Part shown: one piece after another, positions 51,223-60,830 of the stretch
How positions within the stretch are numbered: position 1 is the stretch's first letter
Layout of the letters: each line of letters starts with the position of its first letter
Assembly (NCBI RefSeq): GCF_009766005.1
Contig: NZ_LMUK01000060.1
Location: 364,502 to 428,501 of the forward strand
Length of the DNA: 64,000 nucleotides
Reading direction: 5' to 3'
Origin: Bradyrhizobium sp. S69
GTDB taxonomy: Bacteria; Pseudomonadota; Alphaproteobacteria; Rhizobiales; Xanthobacteraceae
Translations under genes and position numbers: made by a program
Notes under the pieces: generated by a model
The model's input: only the letters and a program-made list of their open reading frames with translations
The model's database searches: none
What the model was told of the DNA's origin: nothing

Positions 51223-51966
51223 ATGGCTGATACTTCGATCGAGTGGACCGATGCGAGCTGGAATCCTGTCGCCGGCTGCACCGTGCTGTCGCCAGGCTGC
51301 ACCAATTGTTACGCCATGCGGATGGCTGCGCGCCTCGATGCCATGGGTATGGAAAAATATCGAGGCTTGACGCGCAAGAGCGGCGGCCGAGCGAAATGGA
51401 CCGGCAAAGTGCGTCTCGACCGCGCGGCGTTGAGCGTCCCCGCAAAATGGCGGAAGCCGCGACGCATTTTTGTAAATTCTATGTCGGACCTGTTTCACGA
51501 TGCTGTGTCTCCACAGTTTGTCGAAGAGGTTTGGTCCGTGATGCAATCGACGCCCTGGCACACGTATCAGATATTGACAAAGCGGCCAGACAGAATGGCG
51601 GCCATTACGGCCAAGTTGCCCATGCTTTCGAACGTATGGCTTGGTGCAAGCGTTGAAAGCAGCGACTATCTCGATCGAATTGACAATTTGCGAAAGGTGA
51701 ATGCGACGGTGCGCTTCATTTCGTTCGAACCGCTATTAGGATCGGTGATGGATGCCGATTTGACGGGCATTCATTGGGCGATCGTCGGCGGCGAGAGCGG
51801 GCCGCGATCGCGTCCGATGATGAAAGAGTGGGTTGACGAGATCGAGGCCGCCTGCCGAGAGTTCGGCACGGCGTTCTTTTTCAAGCAGTGGGGCGGTGTA
51901 AGGAAGAAAGCGACCGGGCGGACCTATCGCGATCAAACGTTCGATGAGATGCCGCTGGCCAACTAG
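51223..51966 (+). CDS. Three-Cys-motif protein, DUF5131 (phage Gp37/Gp68 family)
   Basis: The 247-residue protein starts IEWTDASWNPVAGCTVLSPG and carries Cys19, Cys26 and Cys29 (C-x6-C-x2-C), a radical-SAM-like or metal-binding cluster. Other conserved blocks are FVNSMSDLFHDAV, YQILTKRPDRM, VWLGASVES, RFISFEPLLG and WAIVGGESGPRSRPM with FFFKQWGG near the end. This matches the Gp37/Gp68 family found in phages and bacterial islands. By layout it looks like a radical-SAM TIM-barrel enzyme acting with TcmP, which is encoded six bases upstream. No substrate is known. GAGG precedes the ATG. Confidence 0.88.
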   Translation: MADTSIEWTDASWNPVAGCTVLSPGCTNCYAMRMAARLDAMGMEKYRGLTRKSGGRAKWTGKVRLDRAALSVPAKWRKPRRIFVNSMSDLFHDAVSPQFVEEVWSVMQSTPWHTYQILTKRPDRMAAITAKLPMLSNVWLGASVESSDYLDRIDNLRKVNATVRFISFEPLLGSVMDADLTGIHWAIVGGESGPRSRPMMKEWVDEIEAACREFGTAFFFKQWGGVRKKATGRTYRDQTFDEMPLAN

Positions 51967-52101
51967 CGGAGTGCCGCCGCTTTGGATTGGCGCCGGCATT
52001 AAGGCTGGAACGGGCCGCGAACAAAATCCCCGGATATTCCCCGCTTCTTGGTGCGAGTTTCGGTATTGTTCTGCTGATAACTGCCGAACAGGCGAAGGGC
52101 C

Positions 52102-52135
52102 AAAATGCAAAAAGCCTCTCGAAACAGAGGCTTTT
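52102..52135 (-). terminator. Terminator of tRNA-Val
   Basis: AAAAGCCTCT and AGAGGCTTTT form a ten-pair stem around a six-base loop, starting two bases after the tRNA CCA. On the minus strand it is followed by T-rich sequence. Read on the plus strand it could also end the TcmP/DUF5131 transcript. Confidence 0.85.
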
Positions 52136-52137
52136 GA

Positions 52138-52212
52138 TGGTGGGCGCACAAGGGATCGAACCTTGGACCTCTCCCGTGTGAAGGGAACGCTCTCCCGCTG
52201 AGCTATGCGCCC
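52138..52212 (-). tRNA. tRNA-Val (anticodon CAC), with encoded CCA
   Basis: On the minus strand GGGCGCA pairs with TGCGCCC in the acceptor stem. The D arm is GCTC-AGCGGGA-GAGC, the anticodon arm TTCCC-TTCACAC-GGGAG with anticodon CAC, and the T arm has the GGTTCGATCCC box. The 3' CCA is encoded at 52138-52140. The 3' end faces the TcmP/DUF5131 patch. Confidence 0.95.
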
Positions 52213-52333
52213 GGGATCGTGGTGCAAACAGGCACCCCGTCAGAGCCCGGGATTTACGAAGTGCGGGGTACTGGTGTCAAGCTTGCCAAACCCCGTTGGA
52301 GGCTAAATCGTGCGGCCCAAATGCGGCGAGGGC

Positions 52334-53635
52334 TCAGGCGCCCTGCTGGCGGGCCCGCGAGGCGTGGGATTGCAGGGCCCGGATGCGGTCGGCGAGCGTG
52401 CCGCCGCCCTCGGCCAGGTTGCCGTTGGTATTGGCGGCGGATCCGTTGGCAGCCGTGCCATTGGCGGCTCTAGCCGCCTTGGCCGGGATCACGGGTTCCG
52501 CGGCCAGCATGGCCTCGATCGTCGAATTCGGCCCCTCCAAGGTCATCGCCAGTTTGGCGACTTCGGCGGCGATGTCGTTGATGCGCTCGCGCAACAGGGC
52601 GTTTTCCATGCGCTCGGTCGCCCAGGAACTCTCGGCCTGCTGCTGGATCGCATTGATGTCGCGTTGCAGCTTGGCGCGCTCGTCGCGTGCGATGCCGAGC
52701 TGTTCCTCGACCGCGGCCTTCTCGGCGCGGAGCTTCTCGATGGCGGGTAATTTGCCGCCGCTCATGCCGGAGATTTCGTCGTGCAATTCCCTGACGGCGC
52801 GTTCGGCGGCGGCGTTCTGCTGGCGCAGCTGATTGTTTTCGTAATCGCGCTCGGCCAACAGCTTGCCCTGGGTGGCAAGACGGGCTTCCAGATCGGTGAC
52901 GCGGTTGCCGAGCATTTCGGCTTCCTTGACCTGGACGATCAACTGGCGATCGAGATCGGTCACGCGCTGGCTCAGATTCTCGACCCGGCCGCGCGCTTCG
53001 GTCAGCTCGCGGCTCGCGATCTCCGATTCGCCGCGCTCGTGGGCCAGCCGGGTCTGGGTCGCGGCGAATTCCTTCTCGGCGTCGCCGACGCGATTCTTGA
53101 GGTCCTCGATCTGCGCGCGCACCGCGACCAGCTCGACCTGGCGGCTGTCCGCCATCATCGAACGGTCGGACAGTTCGGTATTGATCTTGGCAAGCTCGCT
53201 CTGCTTGTCGGCCAGCGCCCGCTCGGCGCCGCGCAGCGCCTCGGTCTTGGCGGCAAATTCCTCCTCGGTCGCCCGCAACTGCTCCTTGACCGCCTTCTCG
53301 CGTGCCTCGAGCGCAAAGATCGCGGCGTTCTTCTCGCCGAGCTCGATCTTCATGCGATTGATCGCATCGGACTTCTTGCCGAGTTCGGCGAGCTGGCTCG
53401 TGGTCTTGTTCTTGAGCTGGTCGACGTTCATTTCGAGCCGTCGCGCCGACATCGCGAATTCCGCGCGCAACTGGTCCTTGTCGGCCTGGATTTCGGCCAT
53501 CGACAGCGGCGTCGCCGCCTCCATGCGCCGGGTGGTCAGCCGCACCGCGCGGTTGTGAACCAGCGGCACGATCATCAGCCCGAACAGCATCGAGACCAGA
53601 AAACCGATCGCCAGATACATGATCGGTTCGACCAT
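52334..53635 (-). CDS. Membrane-anchored coiled-coil protein
   Basis: The 433-residue protein has one N-terminal transmembrane helix (IMYLAIGFLVSMLFGLMIVP), then about 330 residues of nearly continuous coiled coil rich in Glu, Arg, Ala and Leu (about 60-350). A low-complexity Ala/Asn tail (AANGTAANGSAANTNGN) comes next, then a final helix. GGGGAG precedes the ATG. It resembles structural or scaffolding proteins conserved in Bradyrhizobium relatives, with no catalytic domain. The topology places the coiled coil in the cytoplasm by the positive-inside rule (VHNRAVRLTTRR). Function unknown. Confidence 0.75.
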   Translation of the reverse strand: MVEPIMYLAIGFLVSMLFGLMIVPLVHNRAVRLTTRRMEAATPLSMAEIQADKDQLRAEFAMSARRLEMNVDQLKNKTTSQLAELGKKSDAINRMKIELGEKNAAIFALEAREKAVKEQLRATEEEFAAKTEALRGAERALADKQSELAKINTELSDRSMMADSRQVELVAVRAQIEDLKNRVGDAEKEFAATQTRLAHERGESEIASRELTEARGRVENLSQRVTDLDRQLIVQVKEAEMLGNRVTDLEARLATQGKLLAERDYENNQLRQQNAAAERAVRELHDEISGMSGGKLPAIEKLRAEKAAVEEQLGIARDERAKLQRDINAIQQQAESSWATERMENALLRERINDIAAEVAKLAMTLEGPNSTIEAMLAAEPVIPAKAARAANGTAANGSAANTNGNLAEGGGTLADRIRALQSHASRARQQGA

Positions 53636-53781
53636 CGACGAAACTCCCCGCTAGCGCGGCAAAAGCTGTGAAAACCTTAGAATTCCCGTGTTGGAAACTC
53701 TTCGTTAATCACATTGCCATGGGCGGCGGGGTAAATGCCAGCCCAATGCCGCGTTAACGTAAATCGGCGTTCGCGACCGTT

Positions 53782-54465
53782 TCAGAACGGGTTCCAGGTC
53801 GGGCGTGGGGTGTATTTGAGATAGCCGATATTGGCGCCGAGGCGCAGGCCGAGGCCGGAGCGGATCGGCACCAGCACGATGCTGTTGGCGGTTAGCGCGG
53901 TCATGCCGAAGCCGCCGATAATGTAGGCGGAGCCGTCGATGCCGCCGAAGCGCTGATAGATCGCGTTGGTGGCGGGCAGGTTGTAGACCAGCGTCATGGT
54001 GCGCGCGCCGTCGCCGCCCCAGTCGAAGCCGACCGATGGTCCCTGCCAGTAGACGTGCAAGTCCCCGGCATTCTTGGTGTAGAGCGTGCCTTCGCCGTAT
54101 CTCAGGCCGGCAACAAAGGCGCCGCTGCCTTCCTCGCCCAGCACGTAGCCGTTCGGCAGGCCCCATTGGCTGACCGCGCGCTCGATCACGGACGCAAGGC
54201 CGCGCGAGACGTTACCGAAAAACCGGTGCCCGGCGCCGACCAGTTCGTCCGGTGCGTAGGTGTTCGGAGCCTGCTGGGCGCGCGGGGACGGCGCCGGCGG
54301 CGGTGCCGCATCGGGTTGCGCGTAGGGCTGCGCCGGCTGCACATACGGCTGCTGCGGTTGCTCCTGCTGCGGGTAGGGCTGCTGCTGTTGCTGCGCGAAA
54401 GCCGGCACAGTCCAGCACATGACGCCAGCGAGCGTCACCGCGGCAAGGCGAGAGGCGAAAACCAT
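53782..54465 (-). CDS. eipA: EipA-family envelope protein (DUF1134)
   Basis: From the ATG at 54465 the protein has 227 residues. AGGGG lies seven bases upstream, and another ATG nine codons earlier (54492) is possible. A signal peptide ends near PAFA. A Gln/Pro/Tyr-rich linker (QQQQPYPQQEQPQQPY and similar) follows. The conserved DUF1134 domain starts at DELVGAGHRFFG and runs through GYVLGEEGSGAFVAGLRYGEG and VGFDWGGDGART to the end. In Brucella this family is EipA, needed for envelope integrity and linked to O-antigen. The long Gln-rich linker is a local feature. Confidence 0.87.
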   Translation of the reverse strand: MVFASRLAAVTLAGVMCWTVPAFAQQQQQPYPQQEQPQQPYVQPAQPYAQPDAAPPPAPSPRAQQAPNTYAPDELVGAGHRFFGNVSRGLASVIERAVSQWGLPNGYVLGEEGSGAFVAGLRYGEGTLYTKNAGDLHVYWQGPSVGFDWGGDGARTMTLVYNLPATNAIYQRFGGIDGSAYIIGGFGMTALTANSIVLVPIRSGLGLRLGANIGYLKYTPRPTWNPF

Positions 54466-54576
54466 GAAGAAACCCCTGGGTATTGAAATCATGGGCGCCG
54501 CCTTAACCTGATGCCAACAAACACGGCTTTAGGTTGCGTCCATTGTCCCCCGACTCGAATGTTATCGGCATCAACT

Positions 54577-55110
54577 ATGACGGCACCACGGCAGGAAAGA
54601 AACGGCCGTTCGTCCGGAAAGGCCGGTCGCCCCGGAATTGCCTTGATCGGGCTGGCGGTGCTTTGGTTGCTGGGCGTTGCTGGGCCGGCCGGCTTGCCAC
54701 AGGCGCAGGCCTCCACCACCGAACGGGTGGTGGTGAACCGCTTCTCCGGCCTTGCCATCGAGGGCTTCGACCCCGTCGCCTATTTCACCGATGCGCAAGC
54801 CATGCTCGGCCGCGAGGAATTCGAGGCCTCGCAGGCCGGCGCGGTCTGGCGCTTCCGCAACGCCGGCAATCGCGCGTCGTTCGTCGCCCATCCGGATATT
54901 TACGGGCCCCAGTTCGGCGGCTACGACCCGATCGATCTGGCCCGCGGCGTGACGGTGGCCGGAAGTCCGCGGTTCTGGCTGGTGGTGGGGCAGCGGCTTT
55001 ATCTGTTCAGCCGCGAGAAAAGCCGGGATGCCTTTGCGGCAGCGCCCGCCGGCGTGCTGCGCAACGCGACCCAGCGCTGGCCGGGGCTCGAGCAAAGCCT
55101 GGCGGAATAG
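54577..55110 (+). CDS. Exported YHS-domain protein
   Basis: The 177-residue protein has a basic N-terminus and a signal-anchor or signal peptide (IALIGLAVLWLLGVAG, ending near AQA). The YHS-like core reads GFDPVAYFTDAQAMLG, then WRFRNAGNRASFVAHPDIYGPQFGGYDP. The Cys of metal-binding YHS domains is absent, so metal binding is doubtful. Homologues are periplasmic proteins of unknown role. The start at 54577 is chosen because the signal peptide follows. No strong ribosome site is seen. It ends eight bases from the convergent cysQ stop. Confidence 0.75.
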   Translation: MTAPRQERNGRSSGKAGRPGIALIGLAVLWLLGVAGPAGLPQAQASTTERVVVNRFSGLAIEGFDPVAYFTDAQAMLGREEFEASQAGAVWRFRNAGNRASFVAHPDIYGPQFGGYDPIDLARGVTVAGSPRFWLVVGQRLYLFSREKSRDAFAAAPAGVLRNATQRWPGLEQSLAE

Positions 55111-55118
55111 CGCGCGGG

Positions 55119-55949
55119 TTACCGGGTCGCGGCCGGGTCGCCCCAGGCAATGAACCCCGGCACGATAAAGTCCTTGGCGCCGGTGCCGAAGCGCAACGCG
55201 GCACCCTCCATATCCGTGACCTTGCCGCCGGCGGCGGTGACGATGGCGTGGCCGGCCGCGACATCCCATTCGCAGGTCGGCGCCAGGCGCGGATAGATAT
55301 CGGCAGCCCCTTCCGCGATCCGACCGAACTTGACCGCCGAACCGAGTTCCAGCCGGGTCGCGCCCGGCCGTCTCTCGATGAAGGCCTCGGTCCTGGCATC
55401 GCCGTGCGAGCGGCTGACGGCGGCGATCCAGGGACTGCCGTGCGGCGGCATGCGACGGGTCTGGATCGGCTCGGCCGCCGCCGCGGTTGAACCGGTCGTC
55501 AGCCGTTGTGCGCCTTGCCCCACCAGCCCGCGCCAGATCAATCCGAGCGCCGGCACCCCGATGATGCCCAATAGTGGCGTGCCGTCGCTGACCAGCGCGA
55601 GGTTGACGGTGAATTCGTTGCGGCCGGCGACATATTCCTTGGTGCCGTCCAGCGGGTCGATCAGGAAGAAGCTACCGTGATAGGGCGACTTCGCCAGATG
55701 CGCGCGCTCCTCCGAAATCGCCGGGATCTCCGGAATGAGGTGGGCCAGACCCTCGGCGATGATGTGGTCGGCGGCCAGATCCGCCTGCGTCACCGGCGAT
55801 CCATCCGTCTTGCCCTCGACCTTCATGGCAAGGCGGTCGACGGCCAGAATGGCGGCGCCGGCCCGGATCACGAGATCGGTCAAGGGCGCCATCAGCGAGG
55901 CCGCAGTAGCGCAATCGATCACAGATCCTGACAAGCGTGCCTCATTCAT
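55119..55949 (-). CDS. cysQ: 3'(2'),5'-bisphosphate nucleotidase (CysQ)
   Basis: The ATG at 55949 with AGGA upstream gives 276 residues. Metal-binding motifs of the inositol-monophosphatase superfamily are in place: SPVTQADLAAD, then SEERAH, the signature IDPLDGTKEYVAGRNEFT (Asp residues bind Mg2+), and CEWDVAAGHAIVTAAGG near the C-terminus. The TKEY form is specific to CysQ-type enzymes, which remove 3'-phosphoadenosine 5'-phosphate made during sulfate assimilation. It acts at the inner face of the membrane or in the cytosol. It stands alone, convergent with the YHS gene. Confidence 0.92.
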   Translation of the reverse strand: MNEARLSGSVIDCATAASLMAPLTDLVIRAGAAILAVDRLAMKVEGKTDGSPVTQADLAADHIIAEGLAHLIPEIPAISEERAHLAKSPYHGSFFLIDPLDGTKEYVAGRNEFTVNLALVSDGTPLLGIIGVPALGLIWRGLVGQGAQRLTTGSTAAAAEPIQTRRMPPHGSPWIAAVSRSHGDARTEAFIERRPGATRLELGSAVKFGRIAEGAADIYPRLAPTCEWDVAAGHAIVTAAGGKVTDMEGAALRFGTGAKDFIVPGFIAWGDPAATR

Positions 55950-56158
55950 GGGCGGATTCCTGGGCGGATATTCTTGGACGTGCCTCAGATGCGGTCTCAC
56001 ATTACCTATACGTTTCTCGCAGGTCGTGAAAAGGGGCATGCGGCGGCAAGGCGCGACAAGGCCTTGTGTTGGCACCACGCGCATCCGCAGTGTATCAAGC
56101 CAAGAAGCAGGCGTGATTCGCCTTGGTTCGCACCGCGCAGATCCCCAGGGAGCATCTC

Positions 56159-56806
56159 ATGTCTGGCACCTCGTCTCCCGGTCCCGCCCCCGACGCCCTC
56201 GAACTGGCGGCGCTGTTGTGCTCGCGGGTCTGCCACGACCTCATCAGTCCGGTGGGCGCGATCGTCAACGGGCTCGAGGTGCTCGACGACAATCCCAAGC
56301 CGGAAGATCGCGAGTTTGCCCTCGACCTGATCCGCAAGAGCGCCAAGACCGCCTCGGCGCGCTTGCAGTTCTGCCGGCTGGCGTTCGGCGCGGCGGGCTC
56401 GGCGGGCGCGCAGATCGACATCGGCGACGCGCAGAATATGGCGCGCGGTCATCTGGAAGATGCCAAGACCAAGATCACCTGGAATCTGCCGCGGGTGCTG
56501 CTGGCCAAAAATCGCGTCAAGCTGCTGTTGAACATGATGGTGATCGCGCAGCAGACCATTCCGCGCGGCGGCGTGATCACGGTCGATCCGATCGGCGAAG
56601 GCGACGCACTGAGTTTCCGCGTCGCGGCCAGCGGACTAAACGCACGCATGCCGCAAAACATCGCCGATCTCCTGGCTTCGACCGAGGCCGCGGGTGTCGA
56701 TGCCCATGCCGTGCAACCTTATTACACCCGCCTGCTGGCACAGTCCTGCGGGCTGAAGGTGGTGCTCGCACCCGAGGGCGATTCGATCGTCGTGACCGCT
56801 TCGTAA
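56159..56806 (+). CDS. chpT: Histidine phosphotransferase ChpT
   Basis: The ATG at 56159, seven bases after GGGAG, gives 215 residues. The phospho-acceptor is His26 in LLCSRVCHDLISPVGAIVNGLE, typical of ChpT. The rest is a degenerate ATPase-like domain without an intact nucleotide-binding box (GLNARMPQNIAD region). In Caulobacter and relatives ChpT relays phosphate from CckA to CtrA and CpdR and so controls the cell cycle and motility. Here it lies upstream of a chemotaxis cluster on the same strand with a 196-base gap, so a shared regulon is plausible but not shown. Confidence 0.9.
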   Translation: MSGTSSPGPAPDALELAALLCSRVCHDLISPVGAIVNGLEVLDDNPKPEDREFALDLIRKSAKTASARLQFCRLAFGAAGSAGAQIDIGDAQNMARGHLEDAKTKITWNLPRVLLAKNRVKLLLNMMVIAQQTIPRGGVITVDPIGEGDALSFRVAASGLNARMPQNIADLLASTEAAGVDAHAVQPYYTRLLAQSCGLKVVLAPEGDSIVVTAS

Positions 56807-57002
56807 AGGCGCGTTCAGGGCGCCCTTTTCCGGTTAACCAAGCGTTTACGGCGCCCCGTAGAATCCCGGGAGCGTCCTTATCTCTTTGTTGAGAGCGTTC
56901 TTTTCCAATTACTCAACCAATATTAAACGCTTTGCATAGAAGCTGCCCAAACTACGAATGGCGTGTCGATGTGGCGCGCCCGTGCGTATCAGGGTCGATT
57001 TC

Positions 57003-59753
57003 ATGGATGATTTATTGCGGGAGTTCCTGACCGAGACCAGCGAGAGTTTGGACACGGTCGACAATCAACTGGTGCGCTTCGAGCAGGATCCGAACAACGC
57101 CAAGATTCTGGATAACATCTTCCGCCTCGTCCATACCATCAAAGGCACCTGCGGCTTTCTGGGATTGCCGCGGCTGGAAGCGCTGGCCCATGCCGGCGAG
57201 ACGCTGATGGGCAAATTCCGTGACGGCATGCCGGTCACCGGCGATGCGGTCAGCCTGATCCTGGCGAGTATCGATCGCATCAAGGAAATCCTCGCGGGGC
57301 TCGAGGCCACCGAGACCGAGCCGCAAGGCTCCGATGAGGATCTGATCGAAAAATTGCACGAGATGGTCGAGCACGGGATGGCCGCGATGTCCGCGCCAGC
57401 TCCGTTGGTCGCGTCGGCATCGGCTGCGCCGGAACCCGCGGCGCCCGTCGCCGCGATCCCGGTCGCTGAAGGCACGCTTGTGCCGCAGACCCTGGAGCGC
57501 GCGCTGCGTCCGGGCGAAGTATCGCTGGATGATCTGGAGCGCGCCTTCCAGGAGACCGCGATCGAAGTGGTTGCCCCCGCACTGGTGCCATCATCCGCGC
57601 CGGAAGCCGAACCCCGCGCCGCCTCTCCTAAGAAGGAAGCCAAGGAGGCCAGCAAGCCGGCCGCGAAAAGGCCATCCGCCGATCTGGAGGTGGTGGCCGA
57701 GGGCGACAAGATCGCCAACCAGTCGATCCGCGTCAATGTCGACACGCTCGAACATCTGATGACGATGGTCTCGGAGCTGGTTCTGACGCGCAATCAGCTG
57801 TTGGAAATCTCCCGTCGCAACGAGGACACCGAGTTCAAGGTGCCGTTGCAGCGGCTGTCGAACGTGACGGCGGAACTGCAGGAAGGCGTCATGAAGACGC
57901 GGATGCAGCCGATCGGCAATGCCTGGCAGAAGCTGCCACGAATCGTCCGCGACCTCTCCGGCGAATTGCACAAGCAGATCGAACTGGAGATGCACGGCGC
58001 CGACACCGAGCTCGACCGCCAGGTGCTCGATTTGATCAAGGACCCGCTCACCCACATGGTGCGCAACTCGGCCGATCATGGGCTCGAGACCCCGGCCGAG
58101 CGGGTGGCTAATGGCAAGCCGGAGCAGGGCACCATCCGCCTGTCCGCCTATCATGAAGGCGGCCACATCATCATCTGCATCGCCGACAACGGCCGCGGGC
58201 TCAACACCGAGCGGATCAAGGCCAAGGCGCTGCAGAACGGTCTCGTCACCGAGGCCGAACTGGATAAGATGACGGAAGCCCAGATCCACAAGTTCATCTT
58301 CGCGCCGGGCTTCTCGACCGCGGCGGCCGTCACCTCGGTCTCCGGCCGCGGCGTCGGCATGGACGTGGTGCGCACCAATATCGACCAGATCGGCGGCACC
58401 ATCGACGTCAAGTCGGTGGCCGGCGAGGGCTCGTCCGTCACCATCAAGATCCCGCTGACCTTGGCGATCGTCTCGGCGCTGATCGTGGAAGCCGCCGGCG
58501 ACCGCTTTGCGATACCCCAATTGGCTGTCGTCGAACTGGTGCGGGCCCGTGCCAACTCCGAGCACCGCATCGAGCGCATCAAGGACACCGCGGTCTTGCG
58601 GCTGCGCAACAAGCTGCTGCCGCTGATGCACCTGAAGAAGCTGCTCAAGATCGACGACGGCACCTCAAGCGATCCCGAGAACGGCTTTATCGTCGTGACC
58701 CAAGTCGGCAGCCAGACTTTTGGTATCGTGGTCGACGGCGTATTCCACACCGAAGAAATCGTGGTCAAGCCGATGTCGACCAAGTTGCGTCACATCGACA
58801 TGTTCTCCGGCAACACCATCCTGGGCGATGGCGCCGTCATCATGATCATCGATCCCAACGGGATCGCCAAGGCATTGGGCGCGTCCGGTTCCGCTTCCCA
58901 TGAGATCGCGGACGAAAACGCGGCCTCGCGCGCCAATGCGGCCGAGCAACTGACCTCGCTGCTGGTGTTCCGCGCCGGCTCCAGCCAGCCGAAGGCGGTG
59001 CCGCTTGGCCTCGTCACCCGGCTGGAAGAGATCGCCGCCGACAAGATCGAACTCTCCAACGGCCGTTACATGGTGCAATACCGCGAGCAACTGATGCCGC
59101 TGGTGCAGATGGCCGGGGTCAGTGTCCAGACCTCCGGCGCCCAGCCGATCCTGGTGTTCGCCGACGACGGCCGCTCGATGGGGCTGGTGGTCGACGAGAT
59201 CATCGACATCGTCGAGGAGAAGCTCCACATCGAAGTCGCGGGCAGCCAGGAAGGCATTCTCGGCTCGGCCGTGATCAAGGGCCACGCCACCGAAGTGATC
59301 GATGTCGGTCACTTCCTGCCGATGGCGTTCGCGGACTGGTTCTCCCGCAAGGAGATGCGGCCCTCGCAATCGGCGCAATCGGTGCTGCTGGTCGACGACA
59401 GCGCGTTCTTCCGCAACATGCTGGCGCCGGTTCTCAAGGCCGCGGGTTATCGCGTGCGGGTGGCGCCGAACGCGCAAGAGGGCCTCGCCGCGCTGCGTTC
59501 GGGGCAGGCGTTCGACGTGGTGCTGACCGACATCGAGATGCCCGACATGAATGGCTTCGAGTTCGCCGAGACCATCCGGGCCGACCAGCATTTCGGCGCG
59601 ATGCCGATCATCGCATTGTCCTCGATGGTGTCGCCGGCGGCGATCGAGCGCGGCCGGCTCGCCGGCTTCCACGATTACGTCGCCAAGTTCGACCGTCCCG
59701 GCCTGATCGCGGCGCTCAAGGAACAGACCGCCGAACTGAGCAGGGCGGCTTAA
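57003..59753 (+). CDS. cheA: Hybrid chemotaxis-type histidine kinase CheA with receiver domain
   Basis: The ATG at 57003 gives 916 residues. Domains in order are HPt with His44 (RLVHTIKGTCGFLG), a Pro/Ala-rich linker (about 130-245), dimerisation (about 250-310), and ATPase with N box THMVRNSADHGLE, G1 DNGRGL and G2 GRGVGMDVV. Then come a CheW-like domain, a second CheW-like domain (about 665-785) and a receiver with Asp843 in LTDIEMPDMNG. This layout belongs to the alternative chemosensory systems of alphaproteobacteria. CheW follows after 18 bases. No methyl-accepting receptor gene is in the window. Confidence 0.95.
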   Translation: MDDLLREFLTETSESLDTVDNQLVRFEQDPNNAKILDNIFRLVHTIKGTCGFLGLPRLEALAHAGETLMGKFRDGMPVTGDAVSLILASIDRIKEILAGLEATETEPQGSDEDLIEKLHEMVEHGMAAMSAPAPLVASASAAPEPAAPVAAIPVAEGTLVPQTLERALRPGEVSLDDLERAFQETAIEVVAPALVPSSAPEAEPRAASPKKEAKEASKPAAKRPSADLEVVAEGDKIANQSIRVNVDTLEHLMTMVSELVLTRNQLLEISRRNEDTEFKVPLQRLSNVTAELQEGVMKTRMQPIGNAWQKLPRIVRDLSGELHKQIELEMHGADTELDRQVLDLIKDPLTHMVRNSADHGLETPAERVANGKPEQGTIRLSAYHEGGHIIICIADNGRGLNTERIKAKALQNGLVTEAELDKMTEAQIHKFIFAPGFSTAAAVTSVSGRGVGMDVVRTNIDQIGGTIDVKSVAGEGSSVTIKIPLTLAIVSALIVEAAGDRFAIPQLAVVELVRARANSEHRIERIKDTAVLRLRNKLLPLMHLKKLLKIDDGTSSDPENGFIVVTQVGSQTFGIVVDGVFHTEEIVVKPMSTKLRHIDMFSGNTILGDGAVIMIIDPNGIAKALGASGSASHEIADENAASRANAAEQLTSLLVFRAGSSQPKAVPLGLVTRLEEIAADKIELSNGRYMVQYREQLMPLVQMAGVSVQTSGAQPILVFADDGRSMGLVVDEIIDIVEEKLHIEVAGSQEGILGSAVIKGHATEVIDVGHFLPMAFADWFSRKEMRPSQSAQSVLLVDDSAFFRNMLAPVLKAAGYRVRVAPNAQEGLAALRSGQAFDVVLTDIEMPDMNGFEFAETIRADQHFGAMPIIALSSMVSPAAIERGRLAGFHDYVAKFDRPGLIAALKEQTAELSRAA

Positions 59754-59771
59754 ATGTCGAAGGAAGCCAAC

Positions 59772-60242
59772 ATGACCAGCAAGACCCAGATCGCCGAAGG
59801 CTCGGTCGCCGAATACGTCACCGCGATGATCGGGGGCCAGTTGTTCGGGCTGCCGATCTCACGGGTGCAGGACGTGTTCATGCCGGAGCGGCTGACGCGG
59901 GTGCCGCTGTCGTCGAGCGAGATCGCCGGCGTGCTCAATCTGCGCGGCCGCATCGTCACCGTGGTGGATATGCGCGCCCGTTTGGGTTTGCCGAAGAACG
60001 ACGACGGCAAGCCGGCGATGGCGGTCGGCGTCGACCTCCGCGGCGAGTCCTACGGCCTTTTGATCGACCAGATCGGCGAGGTGCTGACCCTGGCTGACGA
60101 CAGCCGCGAGGAAAACCCCGTCAACCTCGATCCCCGCATGGCCAAGCTTGCCGGCGGCGTTCACCGTCTCGACGGCCAGCTCATGGTGGTGCTCGATGTC
60201 GATCGTGTCCTCGAACTGCTGCCGACGCAGCTGGCAGCTTAA
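59772..60242 (+). CDS. cheW: Chemotaxis coupling protein CheW
   Basis: A 156-residue protein with the CheW fold: FGLPISRVQDVF, LPLS-type SSSEIAGVLNLRGRIVTVVDMR and LLIDQIGEVLTL. It links receptors to CheA. The ATG at 59772 follows AAGGAAG by six bases. An earlier ATG at 59754, directly after the cheA stop, is also in frame. It is translated with cheA in one operon. Confidence 0.95.
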   Translation: MTSKTQIAEGSVAEYVTAMIGGQLFGLPISRVQDVFMPERLTRVPLSSSEIAGVLNLRGRIVTVVDMRARLGLPKNDDGKPAMAVGVDLRGESYGLLIDQIGEVLTLADDSREENPVNLDPRMAKLAGGVHRLDGQLMVVLDVDRVLELLPTQLAA

Positions 60243-60318
60243 CTCAACGACAAGGGCTCGCGTGTCCGACTGACCCTGGACACCTCCCTTTTCGGTCATT
60301 GAAGAAACAGAGGCTAAA

Positions 60319-60684
<366 letters not shown>

Positions 60685-60830
60685 TCTTGCGTGGTTGTTG
60701 GTTGCTTCGTGATTGTTAGTCGTTCTCGGTTGTTAGTAGCCCTTGCGTCTTTGCGTTCCAGTCCCGGCCGCCGAACAGTTCTCGGCGTTGTTGTTTCCGT
60801 CGTGCCTGATGTACCGTACCCCGGTGAGTA

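Noticed and set aside
50280..52140. Attachment-site duplication for the TcmP/DUF5131 patch
   Set aside because: The last bases of tRNA-Val are not repeated at the left edge beyond a six-base TGGTGG, and no integrase gene is present, so a classical genomic island cannot be claimed.
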